Source of the DNA: Azoarcus olearius
Lineage (GTDB): Bacteria; Pseudomonadota; Gammaproteobacteria; Burkholderiales; Rhodocyclaceae
DNA: 64,000 nucleotides
Assembly: GCF_001682385.1 (NCBI RefSeq)
Contig: NZ_CP016210.1
Location: 3,968,001 to 4,032,000, forward strand
Direction: 5' to 3'
The notes under the pieces were generated by a model. That model did no database searches, had not been told where the DNA came from, and worked only from the letters and a program-made list of their open reading frames with translations. Positions within the stretch are counted from its first letter, which is position 1. Each line of letters opens with the position of its first letter. The position numbers were made by a program, and so were the translations under genes. Below, one piece after another: positions 17,652 to 27,212 of this stretch.

Positions 17652-19523
17652 TCAGCGCGGCGCGTAGCGGACGGCAATGAAGGCACTGGCACCCGGCGTG
17701 CGATATCCCCGTGCAAGCTCGTAGTCCTTGTCGAGGAGGTTGTTGGCGCGCAGCTCCACCTTCCAGTCCGGCGCGACGCGGTAATGGGCATAGGCATTGA
17801 CCGTGCCGTAGCCGTGCAGCACCGTGGTGTTGGCCGCGTCGTCGTAGCGGCGGCCGGCGCCGTCGATGTCGACGCCCCATTCGAAGCGCTCCAGCGTCTG
17901 CGACAGGCGCAGGTAGCCGGTGCGCTGCGCGCGCCGGGGCAGCCGCAGGCCGGTGTCTTCGTCCTTGGCGCTGAGGAAATCGACCCCGGCGCCGAGCTTG
18001 AAGTCGCCGAGCGCGAGCAGGTAGCCGAGTTCGACCCCCTTCAGCCGGGCCTCGCCGATATTGATCTGCTGGCCGCGCAGCGCGGGCGTTGGATTGCTGG
18101 CGATCAGGTTCTTCACCTTGTTGTCGAAATAGGTCAGCTCGACCATATGGCTGCCCTGGCTCCAACGCAAGCCCAGCTCGCGGTTGAGCGCTTCCTCCGG
18201 CTTGAGGTCGGGGTTGCCGTGGTAGCTGGTGAGCGAGGTCATCGGCCAGTAGAGCTGGTTGAAGGTCGGCGCGTTGAACGCGGTGGCGATACTGCCGCGC
18301 AGGCGCAGCCCGGCGGCGAGGTCGTAGCCGTAGGCCAGCATCCCGGTGGTCTTGCCGCCGAATTGCGAATTGTCATCGTGACGGGCGTTGAGCTGCAAAT
18401 GGTGGGCGTCGAGATCGGCGGTCCAGCCGAGCAGCGCGGAATTCACCCGCCGGCTGTCCTCGCGGTAGGCGGTCGAGCTGTCGAGCCTGGTTTCGACGTA
18501 TTCATAGGCGAGCAGCAGGCGGCCGAGCGGCAGGTCGACGTCGTGCTGCCACATCAGCTGGTCCTGCAGGGTGTTGAAGAAGCTGGGCGCGGCGCTGCTC
18601 GCCTTGTTCAGCGACTTGTCCTGGCTCTGGCCGAGGCGCAGCGTGCTGGTCCAGCCACTGGCGAGCTGGTTGCGCATGTACACGCCGACGCTGCGAGCCT
18701 TCTTGTCGAGGTAGGAATCGAAGTAGCGCAGCGCCGAGGCGTCGTAGCGGTTGCGTGCATCCGACTGGGTGAAGCTCAGCCCGACCTCGTCGCGCTCGCG
18801 GAAACCCAGCGACAGCGCGCCGCTCAACATGTCGTTGCGATAGCCGTCGTCGTCCGCCCAGTACGAGGTGCGGGCGCCGCTGCGCCAGTAGGCCGGATCG
18901 CGCTTGGAATTGAAGCCGTCGGTGCGCTCCTTACCGGCGGTGAGGCTGTAGCGCAGGCGGTCGACGCCACCGGCGAGGGTCACCGAACCCTTGAAGGTGT
19001 CGTCGGTGCCGTAGCCCACGTAGACCTCGGGATGGAAGCCGGCCTCGCCGCGGCGGGTGAACACCTGGATCACACCGCCGATCGCCTCCGAGCCGTAGAG
19101 CGCGCTCGCCGGCCCGCGCAGCACTTCGATGCGCTCGATCATCGCCAGCGGGATGGTTTCGAAGGTAGCGGCGCCGGAGGTCGCCGAGCCGACGCGCACG
19201 CCGTCGATCAACAGCAGCGTGTGGCGCGCCTCGGCGCCGCGGATATAGACGTTGGCGTTGGCGCCGGCGCCGCCGTTGGCGGTGACCTGCACGCCGGGCA
19301 TGGCCCGCAACACCTCGATCAGCGAGGAATGGCCGGCGCGCTCGATGTCGGCGCGTTCGAGCACCTCGACGCTGGCGAGGCTGTCCTCGGCGCGGCGCTG
19401 CTGGCGGGTGGCGGTCACGACGACCTCGTCGAGCGCGGCATTGTCAGCGGCAAAAGTGGGCAGGGGAAACAGCGGCGCGGTCGCGGCAAGGGCGAGCGCA
19501 AGGGTGGTCAGGCGAAGCGTCAT
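17652..19523 (-). CDS. btuB: TonB-dependent vitamin B12 receptor BtuB
   Basis: This is a 623-residue outer-membrane receptor. It has a signal peptide (about residues 1-25), a TonB box (DEVVVTA near residue 32) and a plug domain with the MPGVQVTANGG segment, IRGAEARHTLLLIDGVR and RGPASALYGSEAIGGVIQVFT. A 22-strand-type barrel ends in an aromatic-containing RYAPR tail. The LYGSEAIGGVI pattern and overall length match BtuB. The start at 19523 follows from the signal peptide. It lies second in the riboswitch operon, 78 bases after another TonB receptor and seven bases before btuC. The B12 ligand is well supported by family and context. Confidence 0.9.
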   Translation of the reverse strand: MTLRLTTLALALAATAPLFPLPTFAADNAALDEVVVTATRQQRRAEDSLASVEVLERADIERAGHSSLIEVLRAMPGVQVTANGGAGANANVYIRGAEARHTLLLIDGVRVGSATSGAATFETIPLAMIERIEVLRGPASALYGSEAIGGVIQVFTRRGEAGFHPEVYVGYGTDDTFKGSVTLAGGVDRLRYSLTAGKERTDGFNSKRDPAYWRSGARTSYWADDDGYRNDMLSGALSLGFRERDEVGLSFTQSDARNRYDASALRYFDSYLDKKARSVGVYMRNQLASGWTSTLRLGQSQDKSLNKASSAAPSFFNTLQDQLMWQHDVDLPLGRLLLAYEYVETRLDSSTAYREDSRRVNSALLGWTADLDAHHLQLNARHDDNSQFGGKTTGMLAYGYDLAAGLRLRGSIATAFNAPTFNQLYWPMTSLTSYHGNPDLKPEEALNRELGLRWSQGSHMVELTYFDNKVKNLIASNPTPALRGQQINIGEARLKGVELGYLLALGDFKLGAGVDFLSAKDEDTGLRLPRRAQRTGYLRLSQTLERFEWGVDIDGAGRRYDDAANTTVLHGYGTVNAYAHYRVAPDWKVELRANNLLDKDYELARGYRTPGASAFIAVRYAPR

Positions 19524-19601
19524 GATCGGTAGGGAACAGGTCGTGGGCGCCCGGCGGCGAAGCACGCCGGGCGTAAAAACGAATGCGGCGACGGCGCGCG
19601 C

Positions 19602-21542
19602 TCAGAACGAGAAGCGGGCGCCCAGCTTCCAGGTGCGTTCGAAACTGACCGGATAGATGCGGTCGTCGCCCACCCACACGCCGTTCTCGTGCTCGAAGAG
19701 GTTGCTCACCGCACCGTACAGTTCCACGCCCTTGCCGATGCGATGGCGGTAGGTGAGGTCGGTGGACTGGTATGCGCGCTGCTTCTGCGCGTTGTCGTTG
19801 TCGAAGTCGTCGGCCGCCCACGCCTTGCTGCGCCAGGTGTGCGAGAGGTACAGGCTCCCGCCCTCGACCACGTCCACCGCCAGCCCCAGCACCAGGCTGT
19901 GGCGCGGCACGCCGGGCAGTTCCTTGCCGTCATAAGCGCCGCCGCCGGCATCGTCGCGGTCGACGATCGAACGCGTCCAGCTGTAGTTCACATGGCCGCT
20001 GACAGCAGGCGTGATCTGCCAGCTGTCCTGCAGTTCGAGCCCGTACTTGTGGGAGCGGTCGATGTTGGTGTTGGCGTAGGAAAACGGCTCAAGGAAGATT
20101 TCGTTCTTGAGCCGGACATGGAACAGCGACAGCTTGAGCCGGTTGGCCGCGGTGACATGGTTGAGGCCGACGGTCAGCGTCCGGGCGCACGCCGGCTCGA
20201 TGAAGCCATTGAAGCTGGTGGTGCCGGTCCACCAGTCGAAGCTGAAGAAGCGGTCGATGTCGGGGGCCTGGTAGCCGCTGTTGTAGTTGCCGAACACCGA
20301 CAGCGCGTCGTCGACGCGGTAGTTGAGGCCGAGGTCCCACGACGCCAGGCGCTCGGTTGCATCCAGGCGGGCGCCGCTGTCGGGCCGGTACTGGTAGCGC
20401 ACGCGCTCGCCGCGCGCGCCGGCCGACAGCGTCAGCTGTTCGAACACGTACTGGGTCTGCACGAAGAGCGCGGTGTTGCGCTTGGACGTGTCGTCGCTCA
20501 TGCCCTTGCGCACGCCGTCGAAACGCTGCGCGCCGCCGGTGACCGAGAACTGGTCGCCGCGGTACTGCAGCGAGAACTCGTCGGTCAGATAACGGTAGTC
20601 GGACACCCAGCTCGACTGCACGAATTCCGACATGCGCGCTTCGTCGCGATGGTCCACCGAGATCCGCCAGCGCGCGTCGAGGTCGTAGTCCGCTCCCACA
20701 CCCCAGTCACGGGTGTTGAACTTCTGGTAGGTATAGAGGCTGCCGTTGTTCTGCGCCGGATCGTCCTTGAACTGCGCCAGCGTCAGCGGCCCCATGTAGC
20801 GCGAGTCGATGCGCGCCTCGCCGGCGTCCAGCCGCAGGCGGAGTTCGTCCACCGGCTTGGCGCTGCCGCTGACGCGCCAGAGGTCGGCCTGCGAGGCGTC
20901 ACGATGGCCGGAGGCGTCCTTGTCGGCGGCGCCGTCGTCGGCGCTGCGCTCGGCGCTGGCCGAAATGCTGAAACGCTCGCGCACCAGCCCGGCGCTGAGC
21001 ACGCCGCCGCGACCGCCGTGGCTGCCGCCGTACAGCTCCACGCTGCCGCCGTCGCGCGGACGGGTGTGGATCTGGATGGTGCCGGCGGTGGCGCCATCGC
21101 CGTACATCACCGAGCCGCTGCCCTTGGTGATCTCGATGCGGTCGACGTCCGCGAGCGAAACCGCGCCGAGCAGCTGCGGCACCATGTCGACATTGTTGAG
21201 GCGGCGGCCGTCCACGGTGACCACCACGTTCTGGTAGCCGTCGGCGAGGCCATAGCCGCGCATGTTGAGCGACGGCGCAAACCGGTTGCCGAAGTTGGGC
21301 AGGACCTGCACCGAGGAATGGCGGGCAAGGTAATCCACCAGATTGCTCGCGCCGGAGCGTTCGATGTCCTCGCGGCGGTGGACCTCGGAGGCGTAGGGCG
21401 CCTCGGTATCCTTCAGTTCGACACGGGTGGCGGTCACGATGACCGGGGCGGCAATGCCGGTTTCAGCGGCCTGCTGGGCAAGCGCGGGATGCGGACAGAC
21501 GAGCGCGCACAGCGGCGCGACGGCGACAAGACGGAACTTCAT
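19602..21542 (-). CDS. TonB-dependent receptor, first gene of B12-riboswitch operon
   Basis: This is a 646-residue outer-membrane receptor. A signal peptide (residues 1 to about 23, ending ALAQ) precedes a TonB-box-like APVIVTATR and a plug domain with YLARHSSVQVLPNFGNRF, VVVTVDGRRLNN and ITKGSGSVMYGDGATAGTIQI. The barrel ends in KLGARFSF, a typical terminal aromatic. It is divergent in sequence from the BtuB next to it. Direct control by the cobalamin riboswitch argues that it imports a corrinoid or corrin precursor, or possibly another ligand needed when B12 is short, such as cobalt chelates. The ATG at 21542 has a GGGAGT site. Confidence 0.87.
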   Translation of the reverse strand: MKFRLVAVAPLCALVCPHPALAQQAAETGIAAPVIVTATRVELKDTEAPYASEVHRREDIERSGASNLVDYLARHSSVQVLPNFGNRFAPSLNMRGYGLADGYQNVVVTVDGRRLNNVDMVPQLLGAVSLADVDRIEITKGSGSVMYGDGATAGTIQIHTRPRDGGSVELYGGSHGGRGGVLSAGLVRERFSISASAERSADDGAADKDASGHRDASQADLWRVSGSAKPVDELRLRLDAGEARIDSRYMGPLTLAQFKDDPAQNNGSLYTYQKFNTRDWGVGADYDLDARWRISVDHRDEARMSEFVQSSWVSDYRYLTDEFSLQYRGDQFSVTGGAQRFDGVRKGMSDDTSKRNTALFVQTQYVFEQLTLSAGARGERVRYQYRPDSGARLDATERLASWDLGLNYRVDDALSVFGNYNSGYQAPDIDRFFSFDWWTGTTSFNGFIEPACARTLTVGLNHVTAANRLKLSLFHVRLKNEIFLEPFSYANTNIDRSHKYGLELQDSWQITPAVSGHVNYSWTRSIVDRDDAGGGAYDGKELPGVPRHSLVLGLAVDVVEGGSLYLSHTWRSKAWAADDFDNDNAQKQRAYQSTDLTYRHRIGKGVELYGAVSNLFEHENGVWVGDDRIYPVSFERTWKLGARFSF

Positions 21543-21669
21543 CGGGGACTCCCGGCGGCCACGGCATGCGTCCCCGCAATCCGTGGTCGATACGCACAAG
21601 GACATGCCGGGAGAAGCCGCACGAAGCACTGCACCCATCGCCGCCACCCCGCGGCACATCCGCCAGTTC

Positions 21670-21842
21670 GCGCTCGGGCCGGTATCCGGGCTCGCGGGCT
21701 GGAGCGGCTGTGGCCGGCTCCGACGCATCGCCTTCCCGGGGACGACCCAGTGGCTGTTGATGCGCCTTGCACTCGCTTACCGTTGCGGGGGCAGCACAGG
21801 CATTGCGCCGGAGGCGCGCACCTGTTTCCCGTTTAACCCTGG
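21670..21842 (-). ncRNA. Cobalamin (AdoCbl) riboswitch
   Basis: Read on the minus strand, this leader contains the conserved elements in order. They are a GGGAAACAGGTG block, then CTGCCCCCGCAACGGTAAGC (core J4/5-like strand), GCCACTGGG, CGGGAAGGC and the B12-box-like AGCCCGGATACCGGCC. Its 3' end is about 130 bases upstream of the TonB receptor start at 21542. Adenosylcobalamin binding would repress the whole receptor-to-cbiA operon. The mechanism (attenuation or ribosome-site occlusion) cannot be told by eye. With the start regions it fills the 407-base gap between 21543 and 21949. Confidence 0.95.
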
Positions 21843-21901
21843 GGCGAGGACCGCCTTCGGGCACCTGAAACGCGCCGCACCTTTCGGCGCGGAGGGCCCG
21901 G

Positions 21902-21929
21902 ATGATACCGTGTCCGGCTCTTTCCGTAA
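21902..21929 (-). promoter_or_regulatory. Possible promoter of the riboswitch operon
   Basis: On the minus strand a TTACGG hexamer (21924-21929) and TATCAT (21902-21907, five of six to consensus) are separated by 16 bases. Transcription would start some 50 bases before the riboswitch. The call rests on pattern and position only. Confidence 0.35.
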
Positions 21930-21949
21930 CGAGAAACATCGACCCCGCC

Positions 21950-22495
21950 ATGAGTTGCGAACTGATCCTGGGCGGCGCCCGCTCGGGCAAGAGCCGCCAC
22001 GCCGAAGCGCTCGCCGGCGCCAGCGGCCTCGCCGTCACCGTGATCGCCACCGCCGAGGGCGGCGACGCCGAGATGAGCGCGCGCATCCGCCGCCACCAGG
22101 CGGACCGCCCCGCGCACTGGCGCACCGTGGAAGAACCGCTGGCGCTCGCCGCGGCGCTGCGGCGCGAGGCCGACGCGGGGCGCTGCGTGATCGTCGATTG
22201 CCTGACGCTGTGGCTGACCAACCTGCTGGCGGGCGCCGAAACCCTGCCGCCCGAAGCGGGCGCGGACGCCCTGCCGCACTTTCGCGCCGAGCGCGACGCC
22301 CTGCTCGACGTGCTGCCCGCGCTGCCGGGCGAGATCCTGCTGGTGGCCAACGAGGTGGGGCTGGGCCTGGTGCCGGAAACGCCGCTCGGCCGCCTGTTCC
22401 GCGACGAGGCAGGGCGGCTCAATCAGGCGATCGCGGCGGGCGTGCCGCGGGTCAGTTTCGTCGCCGCGGGCCTGCCGCTGCGGCTGAAAGGCTGA
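21950..22495 (+). CDS. cobU: Adenosylcobinamide kinase / guanylyltransferase
   Basis: This 181-residue bifunctional enzyme (CobU/CobP) phosphorylates adenosylcobinamide and activates it with GTP for lower-ligand assembly. It has the P-loop GGARSGKSRHAE at the N-terminus, a RRHQADRP block near residue 45, the VDCLTLWLTNLL segment and NEVGLGLVPETPLGRLFRDE. The start at 21950 (MSCEL) gives the normal length. It is transcribed away from the riboswitch operon and converges with the M48 protease gene, so it is outside direct riboswitch control unless the divergent promoter is shared in some way. Confidence 0.95.
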   Translation: MSCELILGGARSGKSRHAEALAGASGLAVTVIATAEGGDAEMSARIRRHQADRPAHWRTVEEPLALAAALRREADAGRCVIVDCLTLWLTNLLAGAETLPPEAGADALPHFRAERDALLDVLPALPGEILLVANEVGLGLVPETPLGRLFRDEAGRLNQAIAAGVPRVSFVAAGLPLRLKG

Positions 22496-23557
22496 TCAGC
22501 GCAGCCCGAGCGCGCGCAGCCGCTCTTCGGTGGCGGGGTGGGTGGAGAGGTAGTCCTGCCAGCCGGATTCCGACGCGGCGCAGTCGGCCTCGGGCTTGCA
22601 GTCCGGATCGCGGTCGAGGCGGGACAGCATCGCGCCGAAGTGGGCGGCCGCTATGCCCTGCGTGGCGAGCGTGCGCACCGCGTAGCGGTCGGCCTCGAAC
22701 TCGAAGCTGCGCGAATAGCCGAGCTGGGTCAGCAGCACCGGAATCGCGGTGACCAGCGAGGACACCGACGACACGTCGCCGGTCACCGCGGTCACCACCA
22801 GGCCGAGCGCCGAGGCCTGCAGCACCTGGCGCAGCGCGTGGCGGCCCTCCACATGGCCGATCTCGTGCGCCAGCACCGCCAGCAATTCCTCGTCGCGCGC
22901 CGCCAGGCGCACCAGCTGGTCGGTGAACACGATGGTGCCCGAAGGGAGCGCGAGCGCATTCGCGCCCAGCCCGTGGCGGCCCGCGCGGAACACCACGGTG
23001 ACCGGCCGCGCCGGCGTCGACACCGGCGCCAGCAGCGGGGCGAACACCGCCTGCAGGCGCGCCTGCTCCGCCGCATCCAGCGTGGAAGGGCCAAGCAGTT
23101 GCGCATCGAGCAGTTCCAGCGCGCCATCGCCGATCTGGCGATCCACCGCCGGTGGCAGCGCGTAGGCCACGGTCTGCGCGAGCGCGGGAATGCCGTAGCG
23201 GACCCCGCCCCACACCACGGCCACCGTCACCAGCAGGCCGAGGGCGACGTAGCGCAGTCTGGACTCCAGCCGGTGCGCCAGGTCGTGCGCCGGCCGCAGC
23301 GGCGTCAGCAGGCGGTCGATGGTGTCGTTGTCGGCGGTCTCGAAGCAGCCGCCATCCGGAAAGCGCAGGAAGCGCGGGGTGCGGCCGAGGCGCGAGCTGA
23401 CCGTCACCTGCGCCTGCGGCAGCGGGCCGGCGAGTACGCCCGCGTCGCCCTGCACGGTGAACGCGCCCTCAGCCAGGGTCAGCGTGGCGGGCAGGCGGCG
23501 CGAGCCGGCGCCGCTGAAGAAGACGCCGGCGACCGCGTGCCCGCCCGCCTCGCTCAC
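22496..23557 (-). CDS. M48 family membrane metalloprotease
   Basis: This is a 353-residue protein with a short N-terminal cytoplasmic domain, a transmembrane helix at about residues 102-122, and an M48 peptidase domain. The zinc motif HEIGH is at residues 231-235, and the third ligand is probably the glutamate in FEFEADRYAV. Relatives include the YggG/BepA and HtpX groups. The GTG start at 23557 overlaps the stop of the yjgN-like gene (GTGA), so the two are translationally coupled, a pairing I recall from other Betaproteobacteria. It probably degrades or processes envelope proteins; the substrate is unknown. Confidence 0.87.
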   Translation of the reverse strand: MSEAGGHAVAGVFFSGAGSRRLPATLTLAEGAFTVQGDAGVLAGPLPQAQVTVSSRLGRTPRFLRFPDGGCFETADNDTIDRLLTPLRPAHDLAHRLESRLRYVALGLLVTVAVVWGGVRYGIPALAQTVAYALPPAVDRQIGDGALELLDAQLLGPSTLDAAEQARLQAVFAPLLAPVSTPARPVTVVFRAGRHGLGANALALPSGTIVFTDQLVRLAARDEELLAVLAHEIGHVEGRHALRQVLQASALGLVVTAVTGDVSSVSSLVTAIPVLLTQLGYSRSFEFEADRYAVRTLATQGIAAAHFGAMLSRLDRDPDCKPEADCAASESGWQDYLSTHPATEERLRALGLR

Positions 23558-25116
23558 AGGCCCAGATCCACGTCGAACAGGTCCGCCACCTCGCCACCGG
23601 CGGCCGCCACCTCTTCCTGGCGCGCGGCGACGAAGCTATCCAGATCGTCCTCCGCGACCAGCGCGATGTGCTCCGCCGCATAGCGCGCGTTGCGCACCTT
23701 GGCCCAGGGGTAGAACAGCCCCAGCGTCAGCACCGTCAGCAGCGTGTTCACCGCCATCAGGCGGGCGTAGCCGGGCAGCTCGTAAGTCGCCTCGAAGCGG
23801 TTGCCGGCGAGCGCGGTGTTGCCATAGACGAGGTTGGTGAAGCGCACCTTGAAGTAGGCGAAGGCCGCGACATAGGTGGCGATCATGACCAGCGGCGACA
23901 GGAAGGGGATCAGCCAGCCCACCAGCATCGCCGCCGCCATGCCGCCGATGAAGATGCCGATCAGCACCAGCACCATCATGTAGAAGCTGCGCACGCCCAG
24001 TTCGAGGCCGAAGCGGCAGGTGCCGTAGCGGCTGTTGCCGACCATGAAATGCTGCTGCTTGTGCAGGGCCATCGGTGCCAGGATGCCGAACGTGATCGCC
24101 GCCAGCAGGGGCCACAACACGAAGGCCTTCCCCGCCTCGGCGAGCTTGCCGTCGAAGCCGAAACGCACGCCGCGCCACGCGCTGTTGTGGTTACGGAAGG
24201 CGAGCCCGCGCACGATCATCCACGGCATCGCGGCAAGGAACAGCAGCAGCGCCAGCAGGCCGAGGATGGGCGAGATTTCCCCCGCCATCGAATACAGCAC
24301 GAACAGCACGAAGGCGATCGCGCGGCCCTTGAGGATCTTGATCGGGTCGCCGAGGTAGTCGAAGCTGCTGCCGTCGAGCTGGGTGTTGCCGTAGAAATAG
24401 CGCTGGGTGCGCACCTTGGCCCACGCGGAATAGATACCGAGCGTGACGATCGTCAGCAGCACGTTGACGATCCAGATGCGGAAGAACTCGCCGCCCTCGC
24501 CGAAGAACTGGAACGGCAGCACGCGCGGCTCCGCGTGCGGCGTGGCCGCCGCGCGCGCCACCCCGCCAGCCGGCGGAGCACCCGCGCCGGCGGCCGGCTC
24601 CAGCGTCGGCCGCGACGGCGGAATGATCATGGTCTGCGCGCCGTGGTCGAAGGCCGGCGCCGCGCTGGCCGCAAGCGCCGCCGGGCGCTGGACCATCACG
24701 GTCTCGTCGGCGGCCTGCGGGCGCGAAGCCGGGGTCACGACCATCGTCGGCGCCATCGGATCGACCTGCGCAGCCGCAGGCGCGGGGGCGTGCGCCACCA
24801 CTTGGGTGACCGCGGTGGATGCCGCGACCGCGGGGTCCGGCTGCGCGGCGGGAGACGGCGCGCTGGTGACGAACTGCTGGGCCGCGGGCGCCTCGACGCT
24901 GACCACCGCGCCGATGCTGCCGAGCGTGATGCGATAGCGGTCGGCCTCGTCGCGGCTCAGGCCCTTCTTCAGCACCACCTTGGGATGCGAGAACAGCTGC
25001 TCGAGCTTGTCCGCCCCGAGCCCGAACAGGCGGCCGAAGCCTTCCTGCACCTGTTCCCGGCTGAATCCGTCGAGGATCTCGCCCCTGAACACCACCGCAT
25101 ATACCGCTTCCGACAT
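23554..25116 (-). CDS. YjgN (DUF898) family membrane protein with N-terminal extension
   Basis: This is a 520-residue inner-membrane protein. Residues 1-75 form a small soluble domain ([19 protein letters not shown], then [18 protein letters not shown] and GAVVSVE) seen at the front of several unrelated membrane proteins. A long Pro/Ala-rich linker follows (about 75-190). Two DUF898-type repeats come next, each starting with a helix and the pattern [12 protein letters not shown] or [12 protein letters not shown], with about seven hydrophobic helices in all. The ATG at 25116 is preceded by GGGAGG. It is coupled to the M48 protease downstream. No function is established for DUF898, so I assign none. 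Confidence 0.85.
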   Translation of the reverse strand: MSEAVYAVVFRGEILDGFSREQVQEGFGRLFGLGADKLEQLFSHPKVVLKKGLSRDEADRYRITLGSIGAVVSVEAPAAQQFVTSAPSPAAQPDPAVAASTAVTQVVAHAPAPAAAQVDPMAPTMVVTPASRPQAADETVMVQRPAALAASAAPAFDHGAQTMIIPPSRPTLEPAAGAGAPPAGGVARAAATPHAEPRVLPFQFFGEGGEFFRIWIVNVLLTIVTLGIYSAWAKVRTQRYFYGNTQLDGSSFDYLGDPIKILKGRAIAFVLFVLYSMAGEISPILGLLALLLFLAAMPWMIVRGLAFRNHNSAWRGVRFGFDGKLAEAGKAFVLWPLLAAITFGILAPMALHKQQHFMVGNSRYGTCRFGLELGVRSFYMMVLVLIGIFIGGMAAAMLVGWLIPFLSPLVMIATYVAAFAYFKVRFTNLVYGNTALAGNRFEATYELPGYARLMAVNTLLTVLTLGLFYPWAKVRNARYAAEHIALVAEDDLDSFVAARQEEVAAAGGEVADLFDVDLGL

Positions 25117-25259
25117 CGACGCCTCCCTTCGGCCCCGTTTATGGTTTGAGTGCGGCGCGCGCCAGCATGCTGCCCGGAAAGGACAGGCGCGCGACGTCCG
25201 CGGGCATGATAGATGCAAGGTCGGCGCCGACCAACGCAAGCGCGCCGCCGCCTCGCGGA

Positions 25260-25281
25260 CTCCGTGACGCGGGTCACGGAG
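25260..25281. promoter_or_regulatory. Perfect inverted repeat CTCCGTGAC-GCGG-GTCACGGAG upstream of cobT
   Basis: Nine-base perfect arms surround a four-base spacer, about 100 bases before the cobT start, in the divergent gap between the yjgN-like gene and cobT. There is no T tract, so it is more likely an operator or an RNA leader hairpin than a terminator. It does not match cobalamin-riboswitch elements. Confidence 0.45.
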
Positions 25282-25383
25282 CGGCGCCCGCCGCGGCGGC
25301 GGATGCAGGCGCGGATTCGATCTGCTACCGTTCGCCCCCTGCCGGCGCGCCGCGCGCGCCCTCCTTTCCAGCCCGACCCGCCG

Positions 25384-26430
25384 ATGAAGACCACCCTCGC
25401 CGCCCCCGACGAGCGCCTGCGCGCCGCCCTGCAACACTGCATCGACCGCAAGACCAAGCCGCTCGGCGCGCTCGGCCGGCTGGAGGCGCTGGCGCTGCAG
25501 GTGGGCCTGGTGCAGCAGACCGAAACGCCGCAACTGCGCCAGCCGCACATCCTGGTCTTTGCCGGCGACCACGGCGCCGCCCGCGCAGGCGTTTCCGCTT
25601 ACCCGCAGGACGTGACCTGGCAGATGGTGGAGAACTTCCTCGCCGGCGGCGCCGCGATCAACGTCTTCTGCCGCCAGATGGACCTCGGCCTCAGCGTGGT
25701 CGATGCCGGCGTCAACCACGACTTCGGCAAACGGCCCGGGCTGGTGGATGCAAAGATCGGCCCCGGCACCGCCAACTACCTGGAAGCGCCGGCGATGACG
25801 GCCGCCCAACGCGACGCCGCGCTGGAACGCGGGCGCGGCCTCGCCCACGCCCTTGCGGCCAACGGCTGCAACGCGGTCGGCTTCGGCGAAATGGGCATCG
25901 GCAACACCGCCTCGGCGTCGCTGATCACCCATTGCCTTGTCGGCGAGGCGCGTGGCGCCGACCTTGCCACCATCACCGGCCGCGGCACCGGGCTCGACGA
26001 CGCCGGGCTGGAACGCAAACGCGCGCTGCTGGCGCGCGCGCTGGCCCGCGGCGGCCGCCCCGCGGACCCGCTGGCGGTGCTGGCCGAGTACGGCGGCTTC
26101 GAGATCGCGATGATGGCGGGCGCCATGCTGGGCGCGGCCGAGAAGGGCATGCTGGTGCTGGTGGATGGCTTCATCGTCACCTCGGCGCTGCTCGTCGCGC
26201 ACGCGCTCGCGCCGCAGATCCTGCCCTACTGCGTGTTCGCCCACCGCTCGCGCGAGCCGGGCCACCGCGTGCAGCTGGACGCCCTCGGCGCCGAGCCGCT
26301 GATGGATCTCGACCTGCGCCTGGGCGAAGGCACCGGCGCCGCGCTGGCGTGGCCGCTGGTGCAGGCCGCGGTGAACTTCCTCGCCGAGATGGCGAGCTTC
26401 GAATCGGCCGGCGTCAGCGACAAGACCTGA
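25384..26430 (+). CDS. cobT: Nicotinate-nucleotide-dimethylbenzimidazole phosphoribosyltransferase
   Basis: This 348-residue enzyme makes alpha-ribazole phosphate from a lower-ligand base and nicotinate mononucleotide. Family blocks are [12 protein letters not shown] near residue 21, [20 protein letters not shown] near 58, [15 protein letters not shown] near 165, and the late [16 protein letters not shown] and HRSREPGH segments. Length matches CobT. The ATG at 25384 fits the family start. It is first in a cobT-cobS-cobC run, with 11 bases to cobS. These three genes and cobU, some 3 kb away, complete nucleotide-loop assembly. Confidence 0.96.
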   Translation: MKTTLAAPDERLRAALQHCIDRKTKPLGALGRLEALALQVGLVQQTETPQLRQPHILVFAGDHGAARAGVSAYPQDVTWQMVENFLAGGAAINVFCRQMDLGLSVVDAGVNHDFGKRPGLVDAKIGPGTANYLEAPAMTAAQRDAALERGRGLAHALAANGCNAVGFGEMGIGNTASASLITHCLVGEARGADLATITGRGTGLDDAGLERKRALLARALARGGRPADPLAVLAEYGGFEIAMMAGAMLGAAEKGMLVLVDGFIVTSALLVAHALAPQILPYCVFAHRSREPGHRVQLDALGAEPLMDLDLRLGEGTGAALAWPLVQAAVNFLAEMASFESAGVSDKT

Positions 26431-26441
26431 CCGCGGCGCCG

Positions 26442-27212
26442 ATGCGGTCCCAGCTCGAACTCTTCTTCACCGCACTCGGTTACTTCAGCCGTCTGCCGGT
26501 GCCGGCCTGGGTGGCGTGGTCGCCGCAGCGCGCCGCCGCGGCCGCGCGCTATTTCCCGCTGGTGGGCTGGATCGTCGGCGCCGCCGCGGCCGCAGCCTAC
26601 GCCCTGGCCGCGCTGGTACTGCCGCCCGCGCCCGCGGTGGTGATCGCGCTCGCAGCCGCGGTGCTGCTGACCGGCGCGCTGCACGAGGACGGCTGGGCGG
26701 ACGCCTGCGACGGTCTGGGCGGCGGCTGGGCGCGCGAACAGGTGCTGGCGATCATGAAGGACTCGCGCATCGGCAGCTACGGTGCGCTCGGCCTGATGCT
26801 GATGCTGCTCGCCAAAGCCGCCACGCTGGTCGAACTCGCCGCCGCCGGCAGCGCCGCCTTCGCCAGCGCGCTGCTCGCCGCGCACGCGCTGTCGCGCCTT
26901 GCCGCCACCGCGCTGATGCAGCGCCTGCCCTATGCGCGCAGCGACGACAGCAGCAAGAGCCGGCCGCTCGCGCAGCCGCTCGACCACGGCGGCGTCGCAA
27001 TCGCCAGCGCGTGCGGCGTGTTGCCGCTGTTGCTGGTGCCCGGCGCCGCCGCCCTCGCGGCGCTGGCGACGACCGCGCTGCTGACCTTTGCCGCGGCGCG
27101 CTACTTCCTCCGCCGCCTCGGCGGCTACACCGGCGATCTGCTCGGCGCCACCCAGCAGCTCACCGAACTCGGTTGCTACCTCGCCTTTCTCGCGACATGG
27201 AACTTCACCTGA
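26442..27212 (+). CDS. cobS: Cobalamin synthase CobS (adenosylcobinamide-GDP ribazoletransferase)
   Basis: This is a 256-residue integral membrane enzyme with about six hydrophobic helices. It joins alpha-ribazole (phosphate) to adenosylcobinamide-GDP. Diagnostic residues are FSRLPVP near 15, the acidic metal-binding block [15 protein letters not shown] near 80, [11 protein letters not shown] near 103 and GYTGDLLGA near the end. It lies 11 bases after cobT, and its 3' end overlaps cobC by 16 bases. Family and position agree. Confidence 0.95.
   Translation: MRSQLELFFTALGYFSRLPVPAWVAWSPQRAAAAARYFPLVGWIVGAAAAAAYALAALVLPPAPAVVIALAAAVLLTGALHEDGWADACDGLGGGWAREQVLAIMKDSRIGSYGALGLMLMLLAKAATLVELAAAGSAAFASALLAAHALSRLAATALMQRLPYARSDDSSKSRPLAQPLDHGGVAIASACGVLPLLLVPGAAALAALATTALLTFAAARYFLRRLGGYTGDLLGATQQLTELGCYLAFLATWNFT

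Noticed and set aside
19689-21836. A 715-codon plus-strand frame antisense to the TonB receptor and riboswitch
   Set aside because: The opposite strand holds a clear receptor with signal peptide and a riboswitch; the frame has only low-complexity Val/Ala/Arg/His sequence.
25117-25383. A second cobalamin riboswitch before cobT
   Set aside because: The gap lacks the GCCACTG and B12-box elements; only a simple inverted repeat is present.
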